From Channallabes apus (taxonomy: Eukaryota > Chordata > Actinopteri > Siluriformes > Clariidae), in assembly GCA_030522415.1 (NCBI GenBank), contig CM060121.1, positions 6,290,476 through 6,354,475 on the forward strand: 64,000 bases of DNA, written 5' to 3'. Position 1 is the first letter of the stretch. Every line of letters begins with the position of its first letter. Under the pieces are notes generated by a model. The model was given only the letters and a program-made list of their open reading frames with translations, ran no database searches and was not told the origin of the DNA. Shown here one piece after another: positions 1-11,279 of this stretch. The translations under genes and the position numbers were made by a program.

Positions 1-333
1 AACACACCTCACAGATAGAAAGCAAATAAGTATGTATTCACATGTGTATCGTTTAACTGTAGGTGCCCGAGAATGAGGTGGTTATCACTAAATGTTTCTA
101 TCTACTGTCTAATTGTGTATTAGTCTCATTATTGTAACTTAACAACATACAACTATTACAGCATACAGATACTGCTGAAGAAACTGCATATTGGGTTTAA
201 ATATGCAGAAAATGCTAAATATACTGAAGACTAGTGGACAGTTTGTCTCAGAACAGGAACCCACTGAGGAAAATTGAAAAAGTGATACTGTACAGTATTT
301 TAACCACTTTGCACTGATTTGTATATTTCACAG
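1..333. other. AT-rich non-coding DNA
   Basis: No gene or repeat family is recognised. The right edge is a polypyrimidine stretch and CAG that acts as a plausible splice acceptor for the exon that follows, so this is probably intron. Confidence 0.4.
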
Positions 334-654
334 GATGTCAGCAGCAGAGACATGATTAAGGATACTTTCTCTAGTCATGTCATGAAAAGCATCGTACTGA
401 GCAGATCTGTAGAAGAAGAAGTTGCTAGTATATCTGATGTCATCATTGTCATTGAGGGAACTGAGGTGCTGCTGGGATGTAAAAATCTCACAAATGCATG
501 TCTTTCACTCATGGGCTGCATTTACTCCCTAAACTTAAGCTATCCCCCAAAGCTGAGAAACACATTTGAAGTGTTTCACAAAATCTTTCTTTGGTTAGAT
601 GCTTTAAACTTTTCTCCAAAGGTTAACTCTTTGCATAGAAAGCTTCTAATGTAA
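334..654 (+). CDS. C-terminal exon of a SAMD3-like fish protein (partial gene)
   Basis: The open frame follows an AG splice acceptor at 332-333 and runs about 105 codons to a TAA stop. The conserved core reads as an acidic linker, then EGTEVLLGCKNLTNACLSL, a hydrophobic GCIYSLNLSYP segment, and TFEVFHKIFLWLD before a basic end. From memory this pattern matches the C-terminal tail of fish proteins annotated as sterile alpha motif domain-containing protein 3-like, a large multicopy family of unknown role. Upstream exons would lie left of the window. A related, broken copy lies on the minus strand at 46893-47205. Whether this copy is an expressed gene or a relic cannot be told here; its frame is intact. 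The family call is from recall of residue patterns, not a search. Confidence 0.45.
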   Translation, partial: DVSSRDMIKDTFSSHVMKSIVLSRSVEEEVASISDVIIVIEGTEVLLGCKNLTNACLSLMGCIYSLNLSYPPKLRNTFEVFHKIFLWLDALNFSPKVNSLHRKLLM

Positions 655-2659
655 TCTACTAGTTGGGCACTACTTGCACTTATTTACACTACTTATGCTG
701 TTTTACTGTTTTTTTGTGTGTGTGTGTGTGTGTGTGTTTTTTTTGCAAGAAAGGTTGTTCAGAAAACAACTACAACTTCAACTACAGTACTATTTAACAT
801 AACCATTCTTATGCATTTTAAGTAAAGCTATTCTGCTGGAGACTATAGATGCAGAGATTTATTATTATTTTATTTTATGTTTTTGACCCTAGTTTAATCT
901 TATTGAAATTAAAGTTAGCTAATGAAAGGCAGCTACTAGTTTGACATTATTTGCATTTTTATACTTTTGTATTTGATATCTGCAACTGAGATTGTTTTAA
1001 AATGTTCATGTTATATTTAAAGTTTTTATATGTTTAAATGTTTATGCATTTTAATGCACTGTGTGGTTGTTCTAAAAAAGTTTACTGGAGTAAAATGCAC
1101 TATAGTGTACCATTTACCAGAACCATCAAACAAATGCAGTTTTACTATTTTTTTATTTATTTCATGCTCTCATCTGTTAAGGAATCTCATAGAAATAAAA
1201 GATTTCAAGTAAAATGTATATCAGTGTTATTTTATTGACCACCATTTAAATACATAAACAACATCAAATAATGTTAAAATAATATTTAAAGTAAAGGTTA
1301 CTCTATTTAAAATAAGATAACTAGGATTATTGTGTAAAAAAAACATTTATAAGCATTCCTTAAGTAAAATATATAAACAAACAGTCAATACAGTTTACTG
1401 GGAAATTCCAAGTAAACTTTACTTTAGATTTTCTAATTAAAGCTACAGTTCTTTGTGTTTAGTTTTTACTTGGAAATTCTATTGAAATTACTCACATTTT
1501 CTAAGTGAAAAAACTTTCCTAACTTTTTTTAAGTAAATCCTACTCCAAATTTTTTTCAGTGTACAACATTTTTTTTACGACTAAATTGTATTTTAAAACT
1601 GCGGTGAATGAAAATGTCGCTTTGCGCCACCTGGCGGCCATTTTACAAATGACTTTGAAATGCAACTGATTTATTCTGGCCGCTGTCGTTTTGCCACGGC
1701 GGTGAGCGCAGCAGTAATAGCCATTCCGATTGGGTACCTACTGTAACCTTCACTCATTGCATCCAGCAAACTCAAAGCTGGGGGAACCATTATTTACATT
1801 AATAATTGATGGTGTTCAGATGTGCAGACTGTTAGTAAATGCCATTTCAATAATGCAGAGTACCCAATACTGAAATGCAGACCCTTTAATTTATCAATAG
1901 ATTTTACCACTGTTTATACTATCTGTTTACATTCCTCCAGGACATAACTTGGGATATTGTACGAGGTTATAAATGCACAGGAAAACAACCACCCACCAAC
2001 CACCATCATTATTCTTTTCACCATTAAAAATACTGTTAACCGTGATAATGGTAAAGTGAAGGCTGCATATGGATAACCAGTAGGTCAGCTCAATAACGTG
2101 TTTTAATTAAATCATTTAGTGACATTTATATTTGAAAATAAATATTGCAGAAAGTGTTCATTAAAAATGACTGATTTACTAATATCGGATGTTTTTTTTT
2201 TTAAAAAACAAAATAAATTAAAGAATCATGCATTCCAAGAGGAGAGAAACCTACCCAATGCAGTTTGTGTGAAAATCCACATGATTCCAAAGATGACCTG
2301 TATTCTCATTTTGTCCAGAGAACAGTTCTCTCTCTGTACTTGCTACTGTATAAATCCTGGTCATAAGTGAAACTACAAGCGCAAGATGAAGCCCTTTTTA
2401 CAGCTCTAACAATAGCTTTGGAGGAATAGAGGAAATCCTATGAGTACTATTGCAATTGTTCACTTCCTGTATGTACTAATCAGCCACTGCCAGGTGAACT
2501 GAATAACATTAATTGTCAACTATACAAACTATACAGCAGCAAACTGGTGACAGAATCAAAGGGCCCCCAAGGCTTACTCATGCAAGCAGGGACCAAAAGC
2601 CCAATCCATTCAGTCCAATCCCACTGAAAAAGTTACCAAAAAAGTTCATGCTGGCCATA
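655..2659. other. Non-coding AT-rich stretch
   Basis: No coding exon is recognised. It contains a short TG microsatellite at about 716-738. A GC-richer patch at about 1617-1730 (GCGCCACCTGGCGG) looks like an old repeat but was not identified. Confidence 0.4.
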
Positions 2660-3180
2660 ATAGAAAGGCACTCTTTGTAGATTTAGAGAAAGCGTATGAC
2701 AGGGTGCCGAGAGAGGAGCTGTGGTGTTGTATGAGGAAGTCTGGAGTAGCAGAGAAGTGTGTTAGAGTGGTGCAGGGCATTTACAGGCAGAGGCAGAGCT
2801 GGAGGTAGCAGAGCTGAAGATGTTGAGGTTCTCATTGGGAGTGACAAGGATAGATAGGATCAAGAATGAGTTCATCAGAGGGACAACTCATGTTAGAGGT
2901 TTTGGAGATAAAGTCAGAGAGGCCAGATTGAGGTGGTTTGGACATGTTCAGAGGAGAGATGGTGGAAGGATGCTGAGGTTGGAACTGCCAGGGAGGAGGT
3001 CTAGAGGAAGACCAAAGAGGAGATTTATGGTTGCAGTGAGAGAGGACGTGAAGTTGGTGTGAGAGAAGAGGTTGCAGAGGATAGTGTTAGATGGAGGCAG
3101 ATGATTCGCTGTGGCAACCCCAGAAAGGGAACAGCTGAAAGACAAAGAAGAAGGAGAAGAAGAAGAAGATAATAGAAAGG
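2660..3180 (+). mobile_element. LINE fragment, internally deleted
   Basis: At about 2675-2780 the plus strand encodes a reverse-transcriptase stretch containing DLEKAYDRVPREELW, a motif of LINE polymerases. It then jumps directly to the C-terminal tail at 2820-3062, with RLRWFGHVQRRDGGRM and a GRRSRGRPKRR basic tail. In full-length elements several hundred residues separate these parts, so the middle is deleted. The 3' tail (about 3100-3150, GATTCGCTGTGGCAACCCC) and the A/G-rich end match the tail of the SINE at 22375-22620. Clade is not assigned. Confidence 0.7.
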
Positions 3181-3214
3181 CACTAGAACACAGTGCATCA
3201 CAGTTCACCACAAG

Positions 3215-3460
3215 CAGAACTCAGTAGGCAAAGAGCTCATGTCGGTTGACCTGGTCTCCAAATTACCCAGATCGCAACCCAATCGAGCATCCATAGGATA
3301 TGCCAGACAAACAAGCCTGATCCACAAAGGCCCCACCACATAGCACCCAAAGCATCCACTGCCAACGCCCTGGTGCCAGCCACCACAGCATACCCCAGAG
3401 GCCCTCATAAGCCAGAGAGGCCAGTGCCACCCCAGTGGCACATGGGGAACCCAAAATCCA
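3215..3460 (+). mobile_element. Decayed Tc1-like transposase C-terminal fragment
   Basis: The plus strand still reads PDRNPIEHP then a stop, then MPDKQA, recognisable as the [17 protein letters not shown] region that holds the catalytic Glu of Tc1 transposases. Several stops interrupt it. It belongs to the same family as the relics at 5860-6240 and 63120-63480. Confidence 0.5.
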
Positions 3461-3605
3461 TGTGTTTTTAAGGTTATGGGTGATTTATATAGAATTTACT
3501 GGACCGAAAGAAAGATAGGGACAGAATACAACAATAAGAATTTTCTGGAGATGGGCAATGAGCAGCTATCTGTTTCTGTGTAAGGTGTGAATCTTAATTA
3601 ATATA

Positions 3606-4427
3606 CTCAGCAAAAAAAGAAACATCCTCTGACTTTCAACTGTTTTTACTTTGAGTAAACTTAATGTGTAAATATTTGTATGAACACTAAAAGAGTCAAC
3701 ACCATAAGACATAAACTATAAATGTTTCACAATGTGTCCCTGAATGAAGGGAGGCTCAAAATCAGTCAGTACCAGTCAGTATCTGGTGGCCACCAGCTGC
3801 TTGAAGTACTGCAGTGCATCTCCTCCTCATGGACTGGACCAGATTTGTCAGTTCTTGCTGTGAGATGGAGGGATTGTGTGTTCCTGGTGTGACTCGGGCA
3901 GTTGTTGTGGCCATCCTGTACCTGTCACTCAGGTGTGATATTCGGATGTACCCATCCTGTGCAGGTGTTGTTACACATGGTCTTCCACTGCGAGGATGAT
4001 CAGCTGTCCTTCCTGTCTCCCTGTAACGCCGTCTTAGGCATCTCACAGTGCGGACATGGGGATTTATTGCCCTAGCCACATCAGCAGTCCTCATGCCTCC
4101 CTGCAGCATGCCTAATGCACGTTCACGCAGATGAGCAGGGACCCTGGGCATCTTTCTTTGGGTGTTTTTCACAGTCGGTAGACAAGTCTCTTTAGTGTCC
4201 TGCGTTTTTAGAACTGTGACCTTAAATGCCTACTTTCTGTAAGCTGTTACGGTCTTAACGACCATTCCACAGGTGCATGTTAATTAATTGATTATGGTTA
4301 ATTGAACATGCATGGAAAACATTGTTTAAACCCTTTACAATTAAGATCTGTAAAGTTATTTGGTGTTTTACAACATTATTGTTGAAATACACAGTCCTGA
4401 AAAAGCGACGTTTCTTTTTTTGCTGAG
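3606..4427 (-). mobile_element. Non-autonomous Tc1/mariner deletion derivative, copy 1
   Basis: The ends are near-perfect inverted repeats starting CTCAGCAAAAAAAGAAAC, flanked by TA on both sides (3604-3605, 4428-4429), as expected for Tc1/mariner target duplication. The minus strand (start near 4172, stop at 3762) encodes the helix-turn-helix N-terminus of a transposase (HLRERALGMLQGG, GRTADHPRSGRP) and then only its extreme C-terminus (NLVQSMRRRC). The DDE catalytic core between SISQQ and the tail is missing. The 822-bp length fits an internally deleted element that depends on another copy for movement. Confidence 0.8.
3762..4172 (-). pseudogene. Internally deleted Tc1-like transposase reading frame
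   Basis: This 136-codon frame joins a DNA-binding N-terminus to the last ~35 residues of a Tc1-like transposase. It keeps the paired-type HTH (HLRERALGML... VRTVRCLRRRYRETGR) and the GRP linker motif. It lacks all three catalytic acidic residues, so it cannot catalyse transposition. If translated it could still bind element ends. The copy at 37780-38064 has the same join. Confidence 0.7.
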
Positions 4428-4448
4428 TATATATATTATTTAAATATA

Positions 4449-4575
4449 CATGGGGCAGTTGTGTCTTGGTAGTTAAGGTATTGAACTGCTGATCAGGACT
4501 GACACTGCTGGACCATTAAACAAGGTCCTTCACCCCCAAGTGCTCAGATACAATCAGAGGTCAAGCTGGTAAGTG
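4449..4575 (+). repeat. Decayed tRNA-derived SINE
   Basis: The order of TAGTTAAGGTATTGAACTGC, CACTGCTGGACC and CAAGGTCCTTCACCC followed by GTGCTCAGA parallels the better preserved SINEs at 7900-8097 and 26181-26345. Divergence is high. Confidence 0.4.
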
Positions 4576-4705
4576 AGATCTTGTCCCTTCTGCATTCAGC
4601 CACACTGTGGTTTAAATGTCCTTTAAGGGAATATTTTTTGTCACGACACTTTCATGATCTATAAATTTCTCACAGCCTCTCACAGCCAGGACATTTTGGT
4701 CATCA
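4570..4705 (+). repeat. Local direct duplicate, left copy
   Basis: The stretch around CACTGTGGTTTAAATG, TTTCTCACAGC and CAGGACATTTTG recurs in the same order and orientation at about 5605-5745. It is an old local duplication or two copies of an unidentified repeat. Confidence 0.45.
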
Positions 4706-4748
4706 CAGTCACCAGTGATGGATCAATGTAGACGACAATGATCCATAT

Positions 4749-5240
4749 ATACAAAAGTTTGGGGTCACTTGCAAATTTCTTTGTTTTTGTTTAGTGATTT
4801 ATTTTCTACATTCTACAACAATACTGGGGATTTCAAAACTATAAAATAACACATATGGAATTACGTAATTATGTAACAAGAACAAAAACACCAGTTAGTT
4901 GTTATTTTAAGACACAGAGGTCAGCCTTTCTGTTATAGTTCTTGCAAGAACAGTATTGTCAAATGCATTTGCAAAATCCGTCAAGCACCATAATGAAACT
5001 GGCTCTCATGAAGGCCGTCCCAGGAGGACGAGACCAAAACCTACCTCTGCCGCTTACGAGAAGTTCATTCAGAGTTATCAGCCTGAAAAATGACCAATTA
5101 AGTTATGAAGTCTTTACAGAGCAGAAGTAGCAGACACATCTCAATATCAACTGTTCAAAGGAGATGAATGCATTTTTGGACGCCTTCAGCATTCCTTTAC
5201 AATGTAGACTTTTACAATTACAAACTTTTGAACGGTAGTG
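4749..5240 (+). mobile_element. Tc1-like deletion derivative (about 0.5 kb)
   Basis: The left end reads ACAAAAGTTTGGGGTCAC and the right end is the complement, ...CAAACTTTTGAACGGTAGTG, a terminal repeat well known from teleost Tc1 elements. The internal part (about 4915-5165) retains a scrambled piece of transposase N-terminal coding sequence, with a GGCTCTCATGAAGG... stretch, and no catalytic domain. Confidence 0.6.
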
Positions 5241-5451
5241 TATGTATGTATATTACGAGTAACATGGTTTACGAGCAAAGATTTGTAAGAAATTTTGACT
5301 TGAAAAACGAGCGTTGTCTTGGTTTACAAGCACCAAGTATCATGTATCATACATGCGCTTCTTGTTTTGACACCAACATCATTTCATCACAACTGAGCCA
5401 GAAGATTTGTAGGTAATCTTCCCCCCTGCTGGGTGAATACACACAAACGCG

Positions 5452-5539
<88 letters not shown>

Positions 5540-5859
5540 GTAATGTGTGCCTGCTATTCTGACCTTTTCTTGATTAACTTAAGGCATTTTAATGTGCACA
5601 GCATAGTTCTCTTGACTTGCAAGTGAGAACTTGTCACTTTTGAGGTCAGCGACACTGTGGTTTAAATGCCTTTTAAAGAAATATTTTCCTCACACCCACT
5701 TACATGATCGTGTACATATACATTTCTCACAGCAGTCAGGACATTTTGTTCTGATCAGCTTTCTTCCTGCAACTGTTCTTCCTTAAGTGTGCATACTACA
5801 AACATTAAAACATTAAAATTCTGATGCTGGCTCATGTCCACTTCTGAAAACACACACAA
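5241..5859. other. Non-coding DNA with microsatellite
   Basis: It holds an unidentified repeat-like segment (5255-5420), the TG microsatellite at 5453-5537, and the right copy of the local duplicate at 5605-5745. No gene is seen. Confidence 0.4.
5453..5537. repeat. (TG)n microsatellite
   Basis: About 42 uninterrupted TG units. Confidence 0.95.
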
Positions 5860-6240
5860 TGGACATGTGAAGATCAGAACTGGACCATGGAGCAATTGAA
5901 GAAGCTTGTCTGATCTGATGAATCATGAATTTCATGTGGACAGCCCATGTGTGCATGTCACTTACCTAAGGAAGAAATGGCACTATGGAAAGTAGACAAG
6001 ATGACGCAGGCAGTTTGATGTTCTGGGCAACGTTTTACATGGGAAACCTTGGGTCCTGCCATTCATGTGGATGTTACCTTGACCCATACCACCTACCAAA
6101 ACATTGCTGCAGACCAAGTACCCTCCATTCATGGAAATGATATTCCCTAATAGCTTTCAGCATGATAATGCTCTCTTACACTAACCCTAAACCTAATCCT
6201 ACAGTAGATCTGAATCTGAAGAACAAACAAGTTTGATCCC
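5860..6240 (+). mobile_element. Decayed Tc1-like transposase fragment
   Basis: Translation of the plus strand in shifting frames gives SDES, LPKEEMALW, WETLGPAIHVDVTLTHTTYQNI and FQHDNA. These correspond to the first and second catalytic Asp regions of a Tc1-like transposase. Stops and frameshifts are frequent. It adjoins sequence duplicated at 63.1-64.0 kb. Confidence 0.55.
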
Positions 6241-7050
6241 CACCTCACAATATAAGGGAGTTATAATGTAATGGCTATTTGATAAAACAGGTATTTGGTA
6301 GTTTTTTTGTATTTGTTTGTTTTTAATTAGCTTGTTGTGTCTTGCCTTGATACTTGTCTTTTGCAACCAATCACTTTAATCACTTTCCACTAACCGCACA
6401 AGTTGAGAGACTTATGAAGACAGATGAATAATCTGCACTGGCATGTGTGCACATTGAGTTGAGTGTGTTTTTTTTTTCCAAATGATGAAAATCACAATAA
6501 AATTCTTCTCCATACTGAAATATTGTAAAACAACACTGCTTTATTCAAGAGCAAATATGAAAACTTAGGCACTGCAGAGTTACAGGAACATGCTCCATTA
6601 ATTATTACAATATTAAACTATTGATATCGCTAATACAAACAAGGCAATGTAAAATACTATCCATCTATCTGCAGACATTTTTTAAGGGGGAAAAGTGTTT
6701 GACTTTGATCACTGCAACAGAAAGGGGGATAAAATCTGCCCATGTATTTAGCAGAAGTTTAAACCTCAGGCATCATATTTGAAAGCACAATTTCACAAAC
6801 TGAACGTTTTAGTCATCACAAGCTGAAAATTCACTTGTAACAGAACAATAATTAGCATTCCGATCATTTATCCTACAGTATAAATGTATTACATGCTAGC
6901 AATAAAAGATAGAAAACATGTACTTTCACATGTCTTATGTACTGTACAGAGCCTGATCACAGTGAAAATACAGTATAGATTTTCCCTTGAAAAAAGTAAA
7001 AATTAAAAAAAAAAACAGGACAGTTTTGAAATATGGAGCAACTCAAATGG
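6241..7050. repeat. Duplicated flank, left copy
   Basis: No exon is seen. Blocks such as AACAAACAAGTTT, TATTGTAAAACAAC, CAGAGTTACAGGAACAT and CTGCCCATGT occur in the same order at 63280-64000, so the two regions share ancestry. It lies 3 kb beyond the unit A tail exon and probably belongs to the repeating unit of the receptor cluster. Confidence 0.6.
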
Positions 7051-7051
7051 T

Positions 7052-7054
<3 letters not shown>

Positions 7055-7140
<86 letters not shown>

Positions 7141-7149
7141 GTGTCCGTG
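7055..7149. repeat. (TG)n microsatellite
   Basis: About 45 TG units with two interruptions near the right end. Open frames on both strands here are repeat artefacts. Confidence 0.95.
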
Positions 7150-7419
7150 TGAGAGGGAGAGCTGGACAGGAAGCCACAACTGTCTCAAGTTCAACACTTG
7201 AAACTACAGTAAATAAGCTTCCTCTTAATCAGTGAAGCAATGCGTTTCTTAAAAAATAATAATAATAATAATTAATAAATAATAATAATAAAAAAATATA
7301 TATATATAAATTCTCAAGGTAAGTGTAAGCCAGAAAAAAAAACTTGAAAATATATAAAGCACAATGATATGCATTTTTTATTTTTTTTGTTTCCATTGTT
7401 TCTATAGCAATGGTTGTTT

Positions 7420-7595
7420 TTATGGGACTGGGTTGCTAAACTGACACCTAAACTTCCTCCTTTCTTATCTGTGTGACAGGAAACTGCGGAGTGATGGCCA
7501 AACAGTAGAAACTTGGTAGTGGTTGGGCTTGAAACCCAGACTCTCCAATCACAACCCAGAGCCTCAACTGCCTGAGCCACCACCGCCTCCTAGGC
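7420..7595 (-). repeat. tRNA-derived SINE
   Basis: On the minus strand the right end reads GGTGGCTCAGGCAGTTGAGG, an A-box-like stretch, and then GGGTTTCAAGCCC, a B-box-like stretch, as in the tRNA head of a SINE. Confidence 0.5.
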
Positions 7596-7899
7596 ATATT
7601 TACTCCTTTCAAATATCTATTATATGTATTTAGTAGTGTTGTACAGTAACAGCAGAATCAATGAGTAAGTATGATATTATTTAAAAATAATAATAATAGC
7701 TGAGCTGTAATTAACGACTGTAACTGTTTATTAAGCATCAATACTTGGTTTCAACCTGAACTTAACTATTAGCAGAACTGCCAACTTTTCAGAAAAGAGT
7801 GGGAAAATGAAGGCACCAGTTTTGCACGTGTCCACACAACGCTCATCCATTTTTGTCCAACACTAACGATACATTCTATCCTGCATGGCTCAGGTTCTG

Positions 7900-8097
7900 T
7901 ACATTTACATTTAGGCATTTTGCAGACGCTCTTATCCAGAGCGACTTACATTTTTATCTCATTACACATCTGAGCAGTTGAGGGTTAAGGGCCTTGCTCA
8001 AGGGCCCAACAGTGGCAACTTGGTGGTTGTGGGATTTGAACCTGGGATCTTCTGAACCGTAGTCCAATGCCTTAACCACTGAGCTACCCCTGGCCCA
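7900..8097 (-). repeat. tRNA-derived SINE
   Basis: On the minus strand it starts GGCCAGGGGTAGCTCAGTGG (A box) and has CCCAGGTTCAAATCCC (B box). It then has the body CAAGTTGCCACTGTTGGGCC and ends with GTAAGTCGCTCTGGATAAGA, the usual teleost SINE/LINE tail. The copy at 26181-26345 is the same family in the opposite orientation. Confidence 0.8.
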
Positions 8098-9357
8098 TGT
8101 ATATTTTAGTGTTGCAGTGTTAAAGTGAAAAATCAGATGCATGCGAGGTATTTATTCCAGCTGGTACAACTGACATTTTAATTATTCATCTAAAGAAATA
8201 AACCAAATATGACTGACCTTACCCACCAGCCAAGTTACCTACATGCTCTCCAGCAGATCCATGTAGGGCACCAGGGGGCGTAGCATAGAACTCTGAGTCC
8301 TGTACTGTACAGAAATTGACTTAATGAGCCCATTTCTTTTTTGATCCAAATCTTTCATCCTTTACTCCAGAATTAGGGCCCTTCTATCATCAGGGCCCTG
8401 GGTAGTTAGTCCCACACCACCACCCACTATGAAACCCCTAAGGGCAGTAAAAGTCATTACACACAGGCCAAAAAATTGCAATATTTGCACTGATTTTAGT
8501 CATACACAATACAATACCACATATTTCACTATTTATGTTCATGAGAACACTCAGTGGCTAACAAACCTGAGTAAGATAGAAAGAAGACAACAAGACACAG
8601 GCAATATTATGAGAAATTGTGAGGTCATGCAGGAGCCATGTAAAAAAAGAGAATGTATGAGGCATGCGAGGAAACTCACGTAGAAACAGATGAAAAAATA
8701 AAGAAAATGAAGATAATAAAGATAAATTATAGGACAGAAAAGTCCACCAAAGTGAACCAAGTGTAAAGTGGGATTGTGCTGCATGTATGATTGTGATCTC
8801 TCTCAATCAAGTCTGTTAGCCTTTCAGTGTTCTTATGAATACAAACGTGCTACAGTATATGATTAAACTCGATGCAAATACAGTATTTTAATGTCACATG
8901 TAAATGTCATTGTGACTGTCACTGCCCTCACTTACTCTTTTAATGCTCCTGTTTGTAACTTTCGTGCATTTAAATTATTTTATTAGATTGTTGATTTGTT
9001 CAGTACTATTACAACTGTTGCAATTATTATCCCTTCTTTCACATATGATTGATAGATTAAAAAGTGGCGGTGCATCATTATGGTGTGTTCTGGCCGTGAT
9101 ACACCTGTGTAGCGATTAGTCTTACAGTAAATAAAAGCCATTTATAGCTTACTCATCAGAAAGTGCCTGAAACTTAGTGATGCATCTTGCTTGCTTGCAT
9201 CTTTCACAGACAACTGCTTTGAATATGAAAGTGTGAGAAACTGGAAGTGTGGTATGAGAGCGTGTGAAGATTCCGCACACTCAATGCGTGAGAGTTGGCA
9301 GTTTTGTATTAGTTATTTCATTTTAATAAAATTGTCATACAATGGCACCTAAAAAAT
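8098..9357. other. Non-coding DNA
   Basis: No exon, RNA gene or recognisable repeat is seen. The open frames here are short and lack family features. Confidence 0.4.
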
Positions 9358-9556
9358 GGCCTCCCAGCCCAGGTCCTGGAGGAGCCCCTGCACTGCACAT
9401 TTTAGTGTTTTCTCTGCTCCCAGAACATCTGATGTATCTAATCAGCTACTATAATTAACAGCTTTTTTTTAAATAGAAGTGGGTAGGGTAGAGCAGGGTA
9501 AATACCAAAAGTATGCAGGGCAGGGGTTCTCCAAGACCAGGATAGGGAACCACTGG
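9358..9556. repeat. Palindromic MITE-like repeat
   Basis: The left end (CCCAGGTCCTGGAGGAGCCC) and the right end (GGGTTCTCCAAGACCAGGAT) are imperfect inverted complements about 160 bp apart. The same layout is common in teleost MITE or foldback-type repeats. Confidence 0.5.
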
Positions 9557-10032
9557 ACTAAAGCATTATATTAAAATCGAACAAAAATAAATAAATTAAT
9601 GTACCCGTCTTTAGTCTGTAGGTAGTCAGAGTTGAGGTTTGTTAAGGTAACCTGAATACCCAGAGAAAACCCATATGGACGCAGGGATACAGCTCCACAC
9701 AGACAAAACAGTAATAGTAACCACTGTACTGCTACTGAAAAGATTCAGTAATTACATTATAGTATATAGAAATAGCTTCATTTCACATTTAAGGAAGTTT
9801 TGTTTTGAGCAAGAGCTGAGTGTGTACATGTACAATGTCACCAACAGCTACTTTGTCTATCATTATAATATAACAACAAAGCAATGCAGTAAAAAATAAA
9901 TAATTCATTAAAAACGGAGATATTCAGATACTCATCCTTCACTTATACTGACTGATTCAGCCTTTACTGGCTCAATAGAAGCAAAACAATGTTACTGATA
10001 TGTGTTGAGACAGCCTGAGATGGTGTCCCTCA
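9557..10032. other. 3' flank of unit A
   Basis: AT-rich. It would hold the 3' UTR of the unit A tail exon on the minus strand. No clear polyadenylation site was chosen, though several AATAAA-like strings occur near 9880-9900. Confidence 0.35.
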
Positions 10033-10232
10033 CTAACCATGCTGGACCTGTGCGTACACACTCTCCTCTTGCACTTTGGGCATCTCCTTCTCTTTTTTGT
10101 CTGGAGTGTTAAACACCAGCTCACCATACTGCACCTCACACTCTTTTTTCTTTTTCTTTTTCTTCTTCTTCTTCTTCTGGCTGGGAGGAGTGATCACCAT
10201 GGCATGTTCTGCAGCATCATCCTGAGCTTGGA
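10033..10232 (-). CDS. Unit A terminal exon: cytoplasmic tail with two ITIM-like motifs
   Basis: The minus-strand acceptor TTTTTGTCAG ends at 10233. The exon is 200 nt in phase 1 and runs to TGA at 10033. It encodes about 66 residues: QAQDDAAEHAMVITPPSQ, a run of eleven lysines from an AAG repeat, then VQYGEL and later SVYAQV just before the stop. Both fit the ITIM consensus (S/I/V/L)xYxx(I/V/L), which in SLAM/CD2-type and other Ig receptors recruits SH2 phosphatases when phosphorylated. The phase matches the upstream cytoplasmic-exon type seen in unit B (CCA G / TC). It would be the tail of a receptor whose ectodomain exons are at 20-21 kb, with the mobile elements at 11.3-18.0 kb lying in an intron. 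Confidence 0.65.
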
Positions 10233-10339
10233 CTGACAAAAAGACAGGAACCACACAGAAATATAAGCTTGATTTTGCTTTTAAATACATTATAGTTATC
10301 TACAGGACATAGCATTAAGCAAGCTTTAAACTTATGAGG

Positions 10340-10740
10340 AAAAAAGCTCCCAGATGAGTCATTGTTGTTCTCTTGGAGTAATTTTGTAGGCCAGCCACTC
10401 CTGAGAAGGTTCACCACCGTTCCAAGTTTTTTTCTATTTGTAGATAATAATGTCTCTCACTATGATTTGCTGGAGTCCCAAAGCCTTAGAAATGATTTGG
10501 TTAATACGTACATGTCAATTACCTTGTTTCTTATCTGTTCTTGAATTTTTTTAGATTGTGTTGGTTTCTGAGAACTTTTAGCATGCTTGGTTTGTCAGAC
10601 AGGTTGTCACAAGTGATATCTTGATTCAACAGGTGCGGTAGTAATCAGGCCTGGGTATGGCAAGTGAAATTTAACTCAGCTTTCCAAAAATCACAGTTCA
10701 TTCATGACTTTATCTTTGTGTAATATTAAAATTAGTTTGA
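10340..10740 (-). mobile_element. Decayed Tc1 fragment (5' end and N-terminus)
   Basis: The minus strand is recognisably related to the N-terminal coding part and 5' leader of the Tc1 element at 11280-18009 (GGCCAGCCACTCCTGAGAAGG, GGAGTCCCAAAGC, CAGGCCTGG). It is far more diverged and lacks the catalytic part. It sits between the two ITIM exons of unit A. Confidence 0.7.
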
Positions 10741-10808
10741 TGATCTAACTCATTTAATGGGGACCATTTAATGTACCACCGGGTACAGGCTTCACAGTTA
10801 TAGCTAAA

Positions 10809-10909
10809 TTAAAACACCAGCTTACCGTACTGCACATCACCCTCTTTCTTCTCCTGACTGGGAGGAGTGTCCACCATGGTATGCTCTATGGCATCACCCT
10901 GAACTTGGA
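10809..10909 (-). CDS. Unit A alternative tail exon with one ITIM-like motif
   Basis: The minus strand has an acceptor TTCTTGTCAG ending at 10910. A 101-nt phase-1 exon follows and ends at TAA. It encodes QVQGDAIEHTMVDTPPSQ, then acidic and lysine residues, and VQYGKL just before the stop. It is clearly a duplicate of the first half of the exon at 10033-10232 and lacks the second ITIM. The sequence TACGGTAAGC within the ITIM codons could also serve as a splice donor. That would make it an internal exon spliced to another tail, possibly the one at 10033. The exon at about 26339-26520 is its broken counterpart in unit B. Confidence 0.55.
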
Positions 10910-11279
10910 CTGACAAGAACACAGAGAAATAAACGATAATTTGAACATGAACATTGAACATGAGGAGGATAAGATTTTGGTTGCATTGACTGAGGCATGG
11001 CTTTTGGTGCCAGCAGATGGGATTTTTGAGTATTTCAAAAGATACAAGAGACTCTTGAAGTTTACAGAGAGTGGTGTGTAAAACAAGTTTACCATGGAAC
11101 AGGTTATATATTTATGTTCCAGTTCTTGTATCTTACATTTGTTCCTGTTTACCTGTAATTGCTCTCATGCATTTTTTCTATGGTTCTATTTAATGTTTCA
11201 GCCCTTATGACTGCTTGTTTGTTGGTTTGTTTCACTTCTATAAGAAAATCTGCACTTGCACCTGCTTCACCTCCACATA
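10910..11279 (-). other. Unit A intron segment
   Basis: It shares blocks with 26530-26810 (GCTCTCATGCATT, CTGTTTGTTTG), showing that the two cluster units are paralogous here. The Tc1 element at 11280 inserted into TA at 11278-11279. Confidence 0.5.

Noticed and set aside
1030..1238. Two overlapping 60-66 codon frames
   Set aside because: AT-rich noise with no coding features.
6987..7235. Open frames of alternating Val-Cys or His-Thr over the TG repeat
   Set aside because: They are pure microsatellite translations; no gene.
8040..8097. tRNA gene on the minus strand
   Set aside because: Same reason: SINE promoter with the SINE body attached.
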